DNA from: Favolaschia claudopus
Lineage: Eukaryota > Basidiomycota > Agaricomycetes > Agaricales > Mycenaceae
DNA: 64,000 bases
Reading direction: 5' to 3'
Assembly (NCBI GenBank): GCA_037176885.1
Contig: JAWWNJ010000045.1
Span: 992,001 to 1,056,000, forward strand
The notes under the pieces were generated by a model, which saw only the letters and a program-made list of their open reading frames with translations, was not told the DNA's origin and made no database searches. Numbering within the stretch: the stretch's first letter is position 1; each line of letters starts with the position of its first letter. Both the position numbers and the translations under genes were made by a program. Shown here in pieces: positions 45,070 to 58,003 of this stretch.

Positions 45070-47830
45070 ATGACATCATCGACGCCGCGACGACGCATCT
45101 CTTCCGGAACACTCATGGGCGGATTCTGGTCGTGTTGCAGGCGCGATAAATCGCCAGAAAGGGACCCTCTACTACCGAAACACAAGCCCGTGGAAAATGC
45201 ACCTCATTCTGGCTTCGAGAAACTAGCGGACATTGTTGGAGCAGTCAATTCGGGCAAATTGCCCTCACAAGACCAACTTTCGGCACTTCTGCAGCTTGCC
45301 CTACGCTCTGAGCTGCTTAGGGATCCTAGGAATGCGGTACCTAATCACGGAGGACCTTTGAGTCAGAGAATGGTCACTCTGATTGTTGAACTTCGTGGAC
45401 TGGTTGAAGCCACGCTTCGGATTGGGCTGGAGAAGAATTGTATGTGGTTTCTTCAAACTCTCTCATGTTTCTTAACAGCTTTTTCAGACGACAACAGGCT
45501 TCAAGATCTATTATACCACAGCTCGCAAACCAGCGATCCCATAAAGGTCGGCGGCGAACTTCTCGTTGATGGTTCGCCAGTTAAACTCGGTACATCTTTT
45601 GCATGGAACCTCCTTGCTGGAATTCGTCTAACATTGGAACAGACTCTGCTACCACCGAGGAAATTTCTACGGACGCAGACGAATTTCTGCGATCTTTGAA
45701 AGCGCTCTCCAAACTCGGGATAACATCTTCGGCGTTCCGCGTGCTTGTGTCGGACATTCTGTCAACAACGCGCGAAATAGTAGCAGAGGCAGCTGTGGAA
45801 GTGGGTCAGGTTGCGTCTCAGATTCAAGCGGCTGCCGTCGATGTAGCTCAAGCCGTGGAACTGAACAATATCACGGCTGAAGGCCTGAAGGGAAAGGCAC
45901 AAGACTCGCTTACTGGCGTCCAACAATCTGTGGGTCATGCCCATCGAAATTTAGGTACTCTTGGAGACGACTCCACCGAGAGAATTCGAGATATCATTGT
46001 AGGCAGGGTTCAAGAGGTTGGTGTTTATGATTCCATCGCGATTCCTGGCAAAATTGCTCAATTTCTCCTTCTTAGATTGTCATTCAGACACGAAACAATC
46101 CAGAGCACCGAACAGCACTGGGCACTATTTTGAGCCTCCTCCGAAAGTATTCCCAAGCGCTGAACGACGTCGCTGAGTCCTCCGAAAATCCGGTCATAAT
46201 AAATACTGATGTCGATGTATCGACCCCTTTATTCGACGCTGCTGTCGATTTCAAGGTCATACTCGAGCGCTTTGCATCCGGTTTTTCGCTGGATCCACTC
46301 CTTCGTATATTCAAATCCACCGTCATCGACATTCTTACTGCGCCGACCGAAACAAGCGGAGAAGTGAAGCGATATTTCGCGGATCTCAACCGTTGGTTCG
46401 AGCGTGCACTTGCCGAGCCACAGTTCGTCTCTTCGCGTCTGGGCACACGAACTTTGGAGGAATTGTATGACGCTGGGATACTCCTCCTCGCGTCCGAAGC
46501 CCATGCTCAGTGGGCACAGGATGTCAGACTTCTCCTCGCAGAGGCTCAGACGTTCGTGCACGCTTTGGAGGAGGATGTCGCTACCCAGCGTCTCATCAAA
46601 TCCCTTCACAACACAATTTCTGCGTTTCGAGGACTTTCTCAGGACGTTGTAATCTCGGGTGCCAGGGCTCAACACAAACTGAGGAATGAACTACTCCGAG
46701 ACGCCCTGGCCTGGGTGCTCCCTCGCGTTCTCAAATCTTTGCGCCAACTTCCCATGCCGCGTGTCGAGTTTCGCAACAGTATAATCGACGTTGCGGTAGA
46801 CGCGCTTCTCCTGACGTCCGCCTCCACCAGCGCATCACTCGCCCCCGATCACTTTTGGATGCAGAATTGGAACGAGATCAAAGTGAACATGGTTGAAAAT
46901 GGATCTCCGGAGACGTCGAGTAGAACCAGGATTCACATCGACGGATTGCGCTGCGCTGCCCATGGCTTCGGCTATTATCTCAACTACAAGGGTCTCTTGG
47001 GTTATTCTGACGAGGGTGTACTCGATGTTGATGTCGGTCGGCCGGATGTTGTTGGACAGGGTTTTGGTCTGGATTTGGAACTCGAGACGACCCAGGAAGA
47101 AAGAGAGACACCCGGAGAGCCGTTGTTCCGTGTCACCAACGTCAACGTTTCCATTCCTGGGCTCGCGTTTACGATCAAGTATAGCAAACATTGGATCTTG
47201 AACAATTTGCTGGTCCAACCGCTAGCCGCACCGATTGTTCGGTTGGTTTTGCAGAAAGTTTTGGAGCAGCAAATACGAAACGCGGTTGGATGGGCTGACA
47301 GATTATTTTCCGCAACCTCTGAAGAGGCACAGCGAATCAGCGCACGGAGCCGGGTACCTGCGGAGGCTCCCTCGATGGAGGATTACTGGAACGCAGCGTT
47401 ATTGACGACCCCGGCATTTGTTGAAAATCGCGACCCTGGTCCCACGGTTGAGACACGCACAGAACCAACATTCAAAGGAATTATACACACTACGACGACC
47501 CTACCAGCCGATCCGAGTGCCTCCTCTCCGCTAGACGAAACCGTTGTGGCGATTGGCGGAGACGCTCAACTTTTGCCCGGCAAAGGTGGACCTTACGGTA
47601 CTGAGGAGGTCACTACCGCAGAGGTCGCGCGGGAAGTGGTGGGAGAAATCCAGGAAACAGTTCGGCATTCTGTGGGAAAGGCGAAGGAGGTAGTCGAAGC
47701 TGTCGAAGACGATGCTGTTCAGATCAGAAGTGATTTGGAACGCGCACAAGGGAGGAAGATGGACAGGGAGCGATTCGAGAAATACAGAGGAGGATGGAGA
47801 AGTAACGCGTTTGATGTGGACTTTGAATGA
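45070..47830 (+). CDS. HAM1-like lipid-binding protein
   Basis: Four introns (donors near 45440, 45593 and 46017 are clear) join to a long last exon (46080-47830). The N-terminus MGGFWSCC followed by RDPLLPKHKP is typical of fungal HAM1-like proteins. The middle has helical repeats, and the C-terminal half contains the HAM1 C-terminal domain: FWMQNWNEIKVNM, GLLGYSDEGVLDVDVG, GLAFTIKYSKHWILNNLLVQP and QQIRNAVGWADRLF. This domain resembles BPI-type lipid-binding folds. The far C-terminus is acidic and helical. Role inferred from family: lipid or membrane binding; no precise activity known. Its 3' end converges with the next gene. Confidence 0.88.
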
Positions 47831-48103
47831 ACAATAACGGAACTTATATCTGGCTTGCACTGTATTATCACAAATGTTCAACAATTGCCTAACAGTCGCA
47901 AATACTTGTTCTTGTTCCGAATTCCGTAGCGCACAGCAGAGAATCTGAGAAGACGGTATTCTTCAAATTTTTAGCAGCTCATCAACGGCGGAGTGTTATG
48001 ATAGAAAGTTCCAATGTGTCGACGAAAGTCTGTGGGAAGAGTGCATGATCGACTTTATCTGTCGACTTGTGAATAATCCACATACCAGTCCCATGGCTAG
48101 GCA
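47831..48103. terminator. Convergent 3' spacer
   Basis: 273 nt between the convergent stops of the HAM1-like gene and the TIGR04076-type gene, so it must contain both polyadenylation regions. No single polyA signal is certain. Confidence 0.35.
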
Positions 48104-48540
48104 TCAACCTCCGAGCGGAACGGCAGTCACTTCTCCATGACGGAAAGTGCGCTTTCCGGTCCTTGTAATCTTCAAACGCGATTTACAATGTGGATCTGGG
48201 CATGCCACCTCCGCGTCGGTCGACATCCAATCATTTGGATGAGTCTCCCGCTGTTTAGCGGCTAGCAAAGGAAGAACTGCGCCTTTGCTCATTCAAGCAG
48301 TTGAGCCTCCGACAACAAAGGAAGATGCGAAAAATATCCACCCAGGGAATATATAGAGAAACCTTGATTAGGAGGCAGGTATAGCATTTCACCTTCGAGC
48401 GTGAAGTAGTCGCCTTGCTTTGCGCCGCACAGAATAGGTTCTCCCGGTGGACATACAACTTCAATGCGCAGGTCATACAGCTGGAATGCATCGTCGACAT
48501 TGCTAGCCGTTGTACTGTCGTTGTTTACTACAGTGGACAT
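48104..48540 (-). CDS. TIGR04076 family small protein
   Basis: Two exons (48540-48342, 48282-48104) give 125 aa. The sequence runs YDLRIEVVCPPGEPILCGAK, GDYFTLEGEMLYLPP, FSIYSLG across the intron, AVLPLLAAKQRE, NDWM, EVACPDP and the RTGKRTFRHG ending. This order of motifs (CGxKxGDYF, LPLLxAKQR, CPDP) is that of the TIGR04076 family found in bacteria and fungi; function is not established. Presence in both bacteria and fungi suggests old transfer. The acceptor CAAAG was selected because it alone keeps the frame and the family motif. Confidence 0.85.
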
Positions 48541-48955
48541 CTGGCGTATTTGGTCAATGCCAATTGTGACCTACACTGGACCTAATGTCTCGTCCTGCGC
48601 AAGTCCAGGGTCAAGTTGAGAGTTCAGGACAAGCGGAGTGATTCAACACAGTTACCATGACAACGTTAACCAGGGCGGAAAGGCGCGGTCACATGACACG
48701 GACGCCGCGTCCGAAGGTGGCACTGGGCGGAGTAGTGCTTTCAGGTAGTTCAACTTCTCGATACAGTACAGTAGAATATTGATTTCATGTCTTGAGCACC
48801 ATCACGCTCTCGGGATCAGTAACAACTACTGTTTAGTTTGTCCGGTCAATGCTGTTCATTTCCCACTGAAACGAGGTATGTATGCATATACAGAGTATCA
48901 AATTCATAGTGTACAAGACAAGCTCAGACTAAATGGGTTACATCTTGCTCGGAAC

Positions 48956-51167
48956 TCACATATCCTGTAACAATTTTTCCAATTCTTTCGCGTCTCTTCG
49001 CGGCTCGAAGCGTACGGAAAACGGCAAAGGATGGGTATTGGCGGTGTTAGTGAAGGCCATCGTATCAAGCGGATTCTTTTTGTCAGGCAAAATCCGGTAC
49101 GACCAGAGCATGAGGGCAGTATTGATGAACAGAGATCTAAATTCATCTCAGTCTGGAGATTCAAGTTCGACATCCTTAGGCGTACTTGGTGGCAACATGT
49201 GAACCTGGACAGACCTGTCAAAAGAATGGTTGAATATTGCGAAGAGAGAGCCATGAATTTCAGTGTGTACCCGTCTTCCGAAGCCAAATTGAAAGACCTT
49301 GAGGTCTTCTCGAATTTTGGTTCCATCTGCAGTCAGCCAGCGTTGTGGGTCAAACCGCTCCGGATCTGGAAATATAGCGGGATCTCGAGCAATGGACCTG
49401 AGTCAGAGTTCAACGCTGAACATACAGTGAGCTCAAAAGTTGAACATTTACCAATGACTGCCATAGATAGCGGCTCCTGCAGGTATAATATATCCGTCCT
49501 ACACAAGATTCAATCAACAGTGCTGACAATACAGCTATCTCAGCGCAACATACATAGACAATGTCTCTGGTTGCCCGGTGTGCAAACCCTGGTAGAGCAT
49601 ATAGCGAAGCAATGCAGAACAATATGATCGTCGCACCTCCTGCGCTCACAGGCCGCCTGTGCAACATCGTCAGAGGAGTTATAGCGGAAACAGAATCATC
49701 TTGCCATCGGAATGTCTCCAAGTAAAATGCAGTTACTTGCATCAGAATGGATTCATCTTGGAATGTCGGAACTGGAAAGAGGATATGGGGAATGCTCAGT
49801 TCAGCAGCGCAAATGAGTCACGACACCTACGTTTATTGGGTCCTACCACGCTGTCGAGCTGCTCCTGAACTTTTTTCTGAGCCTCAGGAAATGTGGCAGC
49901 CGCCATGACCATGATTGAAATGGCGGAAGCACTCTGAAGCGCGAGTTCTGAATATTTTCGATGTTGGCGAACGAAACTGTACAACTCACAGTGCCAGCGC
50001 CTGCGCCAAACATAGAGCCAGCCAAGTATGCAGCTTCGTCGTCCGTCAATTTATACTCTTCTTGCCGTTCGATGAGCATTCTTCCGAAACAAGCCTTCAC
50101 ATCCTTGTTCGCGATCTAGTCGTAGTTCTTGATTTTGATTCGGGGAAAAGAAAAGAGAAACAATACCATTTGGTCGCGGACGTGCTGGAGCTGCGACTTG
50201 AACAAGTTGAGCTCCATCTGATGCTGTCTACGAAGCTCCAATAGATAGTTTGGTATGAGTCGGAGAATCGGAAAGGAGTCCACCATCCAAGCACCGGGAA
50301 CCAAGGCGGCACCAAGATTTGCTTGAGAGTCGTTGACCTCCCGCACAATGGGATCATTTGATGCCGTGTGCGCTGCAATTCCGTAGGTCAACGACAATAT
50401 GAGGCTGGCAGCATATCTGCAAGGTTTGAGACAAGGTTGAAGGAGATGAAGACCAGACTAGTTGAGACAGACCCTTGCGAATGAGCCATGTGGTTGCTTG
50501 GATCTCTAAGCAGGTCAAGCATATGGTGTTGAGCGTTGATTTGTTGCAAGGGCTGGTATTCAACAGCAATGTTTGGTCGTAGTTGAGAATGCAAGGCTCT
50601 GTATCGAAATAAATGTAATTTTATTCAGGCTGTCTGAGGTCGTAAAATCGGAAACGCAACTTGCGAAACTTCCGTAGCCGTTCACCATTCGGAATGAGGA
50701 GAGTTCGCATTCCTCCGGAAAGCGTCTCTCCTGCTGCAATATTACTCGGCCGGTCGGCAGTGGCTGCCCCTTCCTTTTCCAGAATCTGAACTGCAGCCTT
50801 TCGAAAGATCGTGATATGGGTCTCGGAGACCGTCAAGCGAACTCACTTCGTACCGCCCAACGATGACCGTGAGTTGGCGACCCTTCCGAAAGGAAATCAC
50901 GGGTCCATATTCTTGAATCCATTCTTCGAATCTAAGCCACGGACTAAATAACAAGTCAATTCATGCAAAGTTGAGCATGATCGAGCAGAGCTCAGCCTAC
51001 TGTTCTTTAGGAATAGCCGGGCCAAAGAGCCAGTGGCCTTTGGGGCCAGGCGGAAGTGGCTTCGTATTCAGTCGAGCCTTGCGGAACTGAAGCAGGAACC
51101 AGGTAGCCAAAGCCAAAACAACCAGAGTTGTAGCCGGCAGCGCTGAGGATTGATAATTGTGAGGCAT
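48956..51167 (-). CDS. Cytochrome P450 monooxygenase
   Basis: A multi-exon gene starts MPHNYQSSALPATT with an N-terminal membrane helix (LVVLALATWFLLQF) and the Pro-rich hinge PLPPGPKG. Further motifs: ExxR as YLETFR joined to WRPVSAGG through a GC-AG intron; PERF as FPDPERFDPQRW; the haem loop FGFGRRVCPG, split by an intron and restored by splicing, with the Cys ligand intact. The last exon ends KELEKLLQDM. The I-helix reads FGAGAGTSAS, so the usual acidic residue before Thr is Gly, which is atypical and may affect proton delivery. It oxidises an unknown small substrate in the ER membrane. No biosynthetic partners adjoin it; the GGPP synthase is over 20 kb away. Confidence 0.88.
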
Positions 51168-52720
51168 GTTATGGTAGGATTTTCGCTACAGACGGGGATC
51201 CGCACTTCCCAGCTTCCTCTTAAATCTGGGTTACTGGCCGTTTCCTTCGGACGAGGACGATGCTCGCGGGTTATCGACTCGGAAACTAAGCGGAAGAAGC
51301 ATGATTCCACAATAATAGGCGACCTTCAGAAGGGGCTTGTAGTTTCCTTGTAGTTGGTCGAACAAGCAAATACTTGAAGGTATGGCGCCGTGACTGGGGA
51401 TCAATTGATGGTAGATATCCACCGCCGCGGCGGTGGACACCCGGATGGACATGCACGTTTTTCAGTGCACGGAATTTCCGTCGATCCTCTTCCTTCCTCA
51501 ATACCCTCAAGGCGCAACTCGTAGCAATGACAATTTTGGCCTGTCTTGCTGATAAAATCTTGCACATAATTGTTGACAGTGATGTGCATTAACTGCAGCC
51601 AGAGCGCCGCAACCACTTCCCTGCACGTCTTCACCAAGAGGCTTCTACCTGCATCCAAAATACTACGCTCCCGACCCTGTAGGATCTTACCAGCAGACTT
51701 GCCGGCTGCATTGATCATCGGTCGATAATCCAAGATACTTTAAATACTTGCTTGCTGTTCATCGGACTGTCGATTCGGACATCCGCCGCGCCGCACAGAG
51801 TACACTGGCACTCTGGCTCTCGAGTCTCTTTCCAAATGTCTGCAGTATATCCAGCTGAATTTCGAAATCATTCATCGAACCAACCCGAAACTCGAAGAGT
51901 CTCTGTGCTCTTTTCACGCATCCCTCTTGGCGCATAGTTGCTTGAACCACTAGTATGCTGTCTTGTGTGTATTACCACTCTGAACAAAGACCAGAGTTAC
52001 TTAAATTTTGCCCGTCTGGTCGCTGTGCCCGATAGAGTTCTATCAGATTTCAGCAAGTCTTGACATTACCTACATGAATAAATGGGTCCATTTTCAGAGC
52101 AGAATGGAGTCGGATCGCCTGTTTCTAGTCCAGATTCGCAACTCCGGGAGAATCGACTTCGAAAATCAACATGTATTAGTACGGCAAACCACTTGTTCCT
52201 CTTTGAGACCATACAGTTAATTAGATCCTCCTCTTCCTCCACCATTATTACCTGGCACAAGCACAATCAAGTTCGAGAATTGACTGAGTGAGATAAGTAT
52301 TCGTTCGAAATTGACCTCACAATCGACTCGAGAATCAACTTGGAAAATGAAATTTTGACTTCCCGCATTTTGGAAGGCACAGTTCGGCCTCTTGCCATCT
52401 CTGGACTTCTGGTGACCCCGTTCTCGATTCTATGGTGCTTTTCCCATTTTGATCAGACTAGCAGTCCACAATGCAAATGCCTGACTTTCCGAACACAAAC
52501 CATCCCAAGTGTATACAGCTTCCCGGTCGGAGCCAATTTCAATCCAGCAAGAGTTCACTAGTTCATTCAGCTTTCAGATAAACTGTTTATTATAACATTG
52601 TGGACATACAATTCTATCGTTACACTGTACAGTCAGCTCGGACAGAATCTCATACACATTTATACCAGAAATGAGGACGAAATTGGAGGATGAATCTGCA
52701 AGCAGGGAGAATACTACAGA
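51168..52720. other. Interval without supported gene
   Basis: Open frames on the minus strand near 51286-51733 do not match anything I recognise and overlap each other in several frames. They may be remains of a gene. Confidence 0.4.
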
Positions 52721-52724
52721 CATT

Positions 52725-53560
52725 GGCCTGTGCCATGCAAGAAAATGGCCGCAGGGAAACTGGTACATCTCATAACCATCAAGGTAAAATGTACAGCCAA
52801 ACATTTATGGGGTCACGGGTGCAGGAATTCACCCGCACACGCGGGCCCGAGCAATAAAGCCTGCAGGCATATGACTGAATCAAAAGCCCTACACACAAAT
52901 CCTACAGAGACAGACGACGTGCAGCTGGTGAGGAGACAATGACAACGACTCCACGCCGAATTGCGGGGCAGACAAGATCACAAGTACCAGAGAAACAAGT
53001 CATCACCATTGAATTTGGGATGGTAACATTCCGCGAAGACAATGCCTGCAAGTCAAAAGTTGGCCGGAATTTCCTGCAGTCAAACCCATGCAAGAGAATG
53101 GCTGCAGGAGAACTGGTACACCTTAGAATCGTCCAGGTAAAATGCGCATCCAAATGCCCGTGGGGTCACGGGTGCAGGGAAACTGGTACACCTTATAACG
53201 GCCAAGGTAAAATGCACAGCCAGATGCCTATGGGATCTCGGGTTCAGGGATTCACCCGCCCACGATGACCTGAACAATAAAGCCTGCAGGCATACAACTC
53301 AAGCAGATACCCTACACGCAAGTTCATACAGGGAAAGTCTTGCGGTTGGCGAAGAGACGAGATTGGTACAAAAGAGACGACCATTCCACGCCGAATCACA
53401 CCGCGGGCAGCATATCGAGCACCAGAGAAACGATGTACTATGCACTATATTGGAACTGTAGCATTTCGCGGAGATGGCGCCACAAAACACGGTGCTCCAG
53501 AGGCGGTAGTTGGAGTCATCGGAGTCGTCGGTAGATAGCGTCGCAAGCGTCGTACGTGGC
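52725..53560. repeat. Degenerate tandem repeat tract
   Basis: A block recurs at a spacing near 360 nt: CATGCAAGA(A/G)AATGG, CGCAGG/TGCAGG, ACTGGTACA(T/C)CT, GTAAAATG, ATGCC, GTCACGGGTGCAGG, then AATAAAGCCTGCAGGCAT and CCACGCCGAAT. A shorter ~65-nt sub-unit (CTGGTACACCTTA...GGTAAAATGC) is repeated inside the second block. Minus-strand frames through it look like a repeated coding-like text (GCxFYLD, VYQFxC), but no gene is established. Confidence 0.8.
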
Positions 53561-54204
53561 AGTCGTCGACATGCGTCAACGGACCATCGAGAGAGGACCA
53601 AGGAGGAATGACAATTTGAAAATTACACACAAAAAAACTCACCGATTGAAATTGCCACAAGCCCGTCTTTCTGACAGTTCTGGCGCTCCCAGCTGCCCCG
53701 CCTCCCCACCCGTTTCCCTGGTGGTCATTTCGATGAGCGAATGGGTGACGAATGGTACTATTCGAACGGATGGTGGGGGGAAGGAAACCGGATGTCACAC
53801 CGTGTCAATGACCCCGGGTGACGCTCACAAAGGATTGACGGCGGACGCCTACTACAACCTGCAGGGTTATACACGGGCGGAAAAATCCTCATGGAAAATT
53901 CTGAGAGCATTTGGCTACAGCTTCCTACGTGCACGGATTCAACCTCAGGTTTCTGCCTGCGTGTTTTCCCCTGCATGTCCATGTCCACCATCAATGTCTA
54001 CCATCAATTTTTGTTCCCCATACTCTTATCCCTCTCCGAACAAGGGGAACATGCTTCGGGACTTTTTCGACCGAACTTCCTTATTCGGACATTTTTGATT
54101 CAGATATTTGGATTGGGCTCTCGGGGACAGACGCTACAACAAATCTGTCCTCGTACCTGCGATTGTGGTACATTCGGATGACTACGAACGAACGAACAGA
54201 CTTA
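53561..54204. other. Interval without supported gene
   Basis: One plus-strand frame is open at 53556-54098, but its composition and lack of motifs make it doubtful. The stretch lies between the repeat tract and the GH32 pseudogene. Confidence 0.35.
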
Positions 54205-56690
54205 CTATCTGCCATCCCAAAGACCACCCCATATTCCAGGAAGCGGTCCGTCGTTTATCAACGGCTTACTGGTATCCGCAGGCCTACTGGGCCAAGCATT
54301 CACCAACCCATCCCACAGCTCAACGTTCTCATACTTGACGCTCCCACCTCCGACTCCGTTAGAGGGCGGCAGGACGAAGAAACCTGCCCCAAGAGATGCC
54401 GAAAGCCATGGATATACTCTGCTGGTGATCACGGCGACGTCGTTCGCGTAAATCTCTAATGCTGAATTGTCGACGATAACGGTTAGGTTGAGGGACTGAA
54501 TCGTCGATGTGTTGCCGTTCAATATAGGCCAGAGGCGCAGCTTCGCCACATCGGCATTGTTTCCATCTATCCTCGTGGTTAACATTGCTAATTTCGAGCA
54601 CATAATACACGCACAGGAAGAAATGAGCGAGCTGTGCGAACGGTCGACAGTCAGGGTCTCATTCCCCGGTTGGAACTTGTGAAAACGTCAAGCTACGCAT
54701 GGCGGTATAAGGAGCAGCATACCTGGATATTCGTCCCATTCACTATCGCTCGTCAACACCCGAAGACCAGCTATCGGCATATCGCCTGCGGCTGTACTAC
54801 CAGTCCTCGTTAGCGTTGACTGGATAGCATAGAATCTGCCCGTCGGTTGTGTAGAAAACGGGACATAACCCTCCGACCCATCGAATGTGATAGGCGCAGG
54901 ACTAGAGACCACCGACTTGGCTCTGTACTCCTCCGTCACCTCCCTAACGATACGTTGTCCCAGCGTCAGGACAGAAAACACTTCCATACGACTCGTCGCG
55001 TGTGACCCAGTTTCCAGCTGAATGTAGACCCGGCGCATTTGGATCGACGTTACGGATGACTTTGAGGAACAGGTCACGGAATAGGGTGAAGGCACCCTGA
55101 TATGAGCGCTGCGCGGCTAGTGAGAGCGACTCGTCGTCTTCCTAAGATTGGCTTTCAGCAGGAAGCGCAAGAAAACTGCTCACTCTATACTCACATACGT
55201 CCAACCAACGAGAACCGATCGATTTCCTTCGACGGGAAACGGAACGGTGGCATACGCTCTTCCCCCATCAACAACACCAACGGCGTTGATGCTGGCTTGA
55301 ATACTCCCATTGGTGGACGCAGAATATGTGACCATAGACCCCTAGAATTGTGTCGTCAGTTGCTGGTGTCGTACAGCGGATCTTGTCTCACACAAAGGCC
55401 AATGTCCTTCATAACCATCCCTTCTCCTTCCGTTCAAACCCGATGAAGTCTACAGCAGAAGAATCCTCAAGATCCAAAGACTCTCCCTCCTCGTTCAGTC
55501 GCGTAACTGAAGCCGTCTCGAAATTGATTCCAAAGTTGCCACTCCATCCCTCTGACGAAAATGAAGCCGGCCCCGAGACGCTGATGACGGGTCCCAGATA
55601 CGTCCATGCGCGGACATCGTCGTTGCTGGTTTGGCTGGTAGAGCAGTAAACGCGGACCGACTCCATGAATGCCGCTCGAGATGGTGAGGAAGTGGTCGCC
55701 AGTTGCGCCAGACGAGTTGCCGGACAGATTTGAAAGAGTTGGGGACGTGAAGATGTAGGGATCGCGGAACCCGGTCAGGCTGTTCATTGGCCATTGCCCT
55801 GGGCGTGAAGAAAAATGAGCCTTCTTTGCTGAGGGAAGACCAAGTCACTCACAAATGATAGGATTGTCTTGAGTTCCGAATGGCCAGCTTGATCCAAGAG
55901 GCACTGGACAACATGAGCAAGGGGGCACAAGCACAAAGTTAGGAACTGTGTTTACCCGTCGTCTTCGGATACGCCATGTTTTGTGTCTCAGCGCCGACAC
56001 CCTCATTCGTTCCAGAGCCAAGGGGCGAGGAAAGGTCCCTGTATAGATAGTGGTAGGGAAGCCATTATATCCGTTCTTCATAATCGAGCCATCGAAGACA
56101 CCACGGATATCGAAAAGCTGCGACGGCCACTAGACGGGATTGAGTTATGCGAATGCGCGAGGAAGAAGAAAACCCACCAGAGTTCTGGGATTTTCCCAGC
56201 TATTCACTGAGTTCGTTCAAGGTCAGCAATGGGGCATACAACAGAAATTGCAAAAGACGTACTATCTTCCCAGTAGACGAAGTCCTTGGATGTTGCAGCA
56301 CATTGAGTGATATTTGCCCCACTAGACCCATGGTCGCATCAGGAACTTGAGGGTATAGTTCGGCGAGTGAAACCCACAGTATAGTGCTCCGGATGGCACT
56401 GATACCCAGCATGAAAAGAGCCGTCGCTTCGTTGGTACAGGCCTTCAAACAAAACCTAAGATGATTTCTCCGTCGTAACAATGCGATTGCCTCTCACCTT
56501 GCGGGTCATTCATCCACCCCTCCGGCGCAATAAATCGTGCGCGCGGCCGCCATACCGAGAACAAAGACGAACTGGGGCAAGAAGCCAAGTCTCCAGGGGC
56601 TTTGCTTTGGTCGGCAAGACTGCATGTTGGCGCTGCTGCTGTTGCGAAGACAGGCCACAGTATACTTGCAGCGAGCGCAACGAGCTGCAT
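54205..56690 (-). pseudogene. GH32 glycoside hydrolase (invertase/inulinase-like), frameshifted
   Basis: Reading on the minus strand from 56690: a signal peptide (MQLVALAASILWPVFATAAA), the catalytic-nucleophile motif WMNDPQG in place of WMNDPNG, GLYQRSDGSFHAGYQ, then FRDPY with the acid-pair region, DDVRAWTYLGP, GGRAYATVPFPVEGN and VLVGW, and the beta-sandwich C-terminal half ending near 54205. This is a secreted sucrose/fructan hydrolase by family. The frame is broken at three places by single-base changes: after the second intron (TGGGGCAAAT, expected WGN), near 55635 (extra C before AGCCAAACC), and near 54985 (TTTTCTG). Either it is a recent pseudogene or the consensus has indel errors here. 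Confidence 0.8.
56412..56610. repeat. Segmental duplication, block 1 copy 1 (GH32 first exons)
   Basis: This segment covering the GH32 first and second exons and the short intron between them is about 85-90% identical by eye to 59652-59848, in the same orientation. Confidence 0.85.
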
Positions 56691-57407
56691 GGCGAGTGTA
56701 GGTTTTCGATGACTGCGTCATTGTTGCGTTCAAGAAAGGTCGCTTTATACTGGAACGCGATGGTTCTTCTGAACGGAACAGCTGACCATGGGTTGTCAGG
56801 AGAAGGCGGTGAAAGAGATCTTCGGCGTGACGGTTGAATTGTTGACTTCTTCGAGTGCTCATGATGCTCGTAAAGGCTCTCGAACTCGAAGCTAAAGCTT
56901 CAGAGCGGGCCGGGGGTCGGTGATCCAAGATTGGACCCATGGAAGATGAAAGGTGAGCAGCAAAAGTACTGAAAATTAAAACTCATGCGCGTATTGCTCA
57001 ATACTGCTCTATTAGCAGCAACCCTAGCAATAAACTCGTAGTTATCCACGGTCGGAACGACGACTGTCGATCTCGCTGTGGTTGGGTCAGCAGGTGCAGC
57101 ACAAGCAGCTGTCTGCGTTTCGTACCAGGTTTGCATCTCTCGCCCCAATCCTTTGATTGAATAGTCGTCGCATTTTGAGGATCGATAGAATGTAAAATTG
57201 ACGTGGAGCACACGCGTATTCGGGAGACACATTGAACGTGATTGGGACTTTTTGTTCGAGGAATTCAATGGATTCGTTGTGCATGCTGGGTTGTCTGACT
57301 TAAGTAGCGAGCTCATGTCGGGTAGCGCAGCGGCATGAGAAATTGAAAGAACCGGTCGAGTCACGCGTGATGTTCTTCAGGCTCATGAGCCATTCAAAAA
57401 TCTATTT

Positions 57408-58003
57408 GCTCTTGGATGTAAGACACAGACCTCATTGAAGAACACAAGACACAGTGGTATAGAATGCTACCTGAGATTTTGATGGTGGTACAACGTGGAG
57501 CATAAATGCAGAGAGGGAAAGGAGCTTGATATCGTCTCGGTGAGGAAAGCAGCCTCGCCATGCAATTGGAGATCGTAAAGATATCACTAGGCGATAACGA
57601 TGCAACACGACATCGACAAAGTCGGGATTATCGAAAGACTTGACGACCTCTTCAAAGAGCTACTCGCTGAAGCCCAAGTTGGTGACCATTGCTGCCACAG
57701 GATATGTACGACAGATCTCGCTTGGATCTCGCGTCGAGTTCGTACGCACAAGTGCGTCCCGTCCGCGTTCGCCCTGGAAGAGATGCTGGTAACACATCAC
57801 GCACTCGAGCGACGGGGCGAAGGAAAGGCGCTGCCGCGCTCGATCCAGACGTCGTACCCAGCGTAAGAAACCAGCCCCAGCGACACGTTCCGGCCACAAA
57901 GCCGAAGCGACACAGGATGCTAGCCCACCCAGTCGAATCAGCTAGTACAGCCTTCTCAATGTTCAGGGCGTTTATCAGGTCGATGAGGTCCGAGCCTTCT
58001 CTT
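57408..58003. pseudogene. Alpha/beta-hydrolase fragment (minus strand), duplicate copy 1
   Basis: On the minus strand the text includes WPERVAG, LSFAPSLECVM, YQHLFQGERGRDALVR and a broken EIC stretch. It is a shorter version of the copy at 59866-60961, missing about 260 nt that correspond to the C-terminal half between GATATCACT and GATAAC(G/A)ATGCAAC. Frameshifts and the internal deletion mean it cannot make the enzyme. Confidence 0.75.

Noticed and set aside
49031..49627. 198-codon plus-strand frame
   Set aside because: It is antisense to the P450 exons, whose motifs are clear.
25990..51167. Terpenoid biosynthetic cluster (GGPP synthase plus P450)
   Set aside because: The two genes are over 20 kb apart with unrelated housekeeping and signalling genes between them, and no cyclase is present.
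56900..57364. Minus-strand 154-codon frame with several cysteines as a secreted effector
   Set aside because: No signal peptide, no clear homology, and it lies in rearranged DNA between duplicated blocks; support is too weak.
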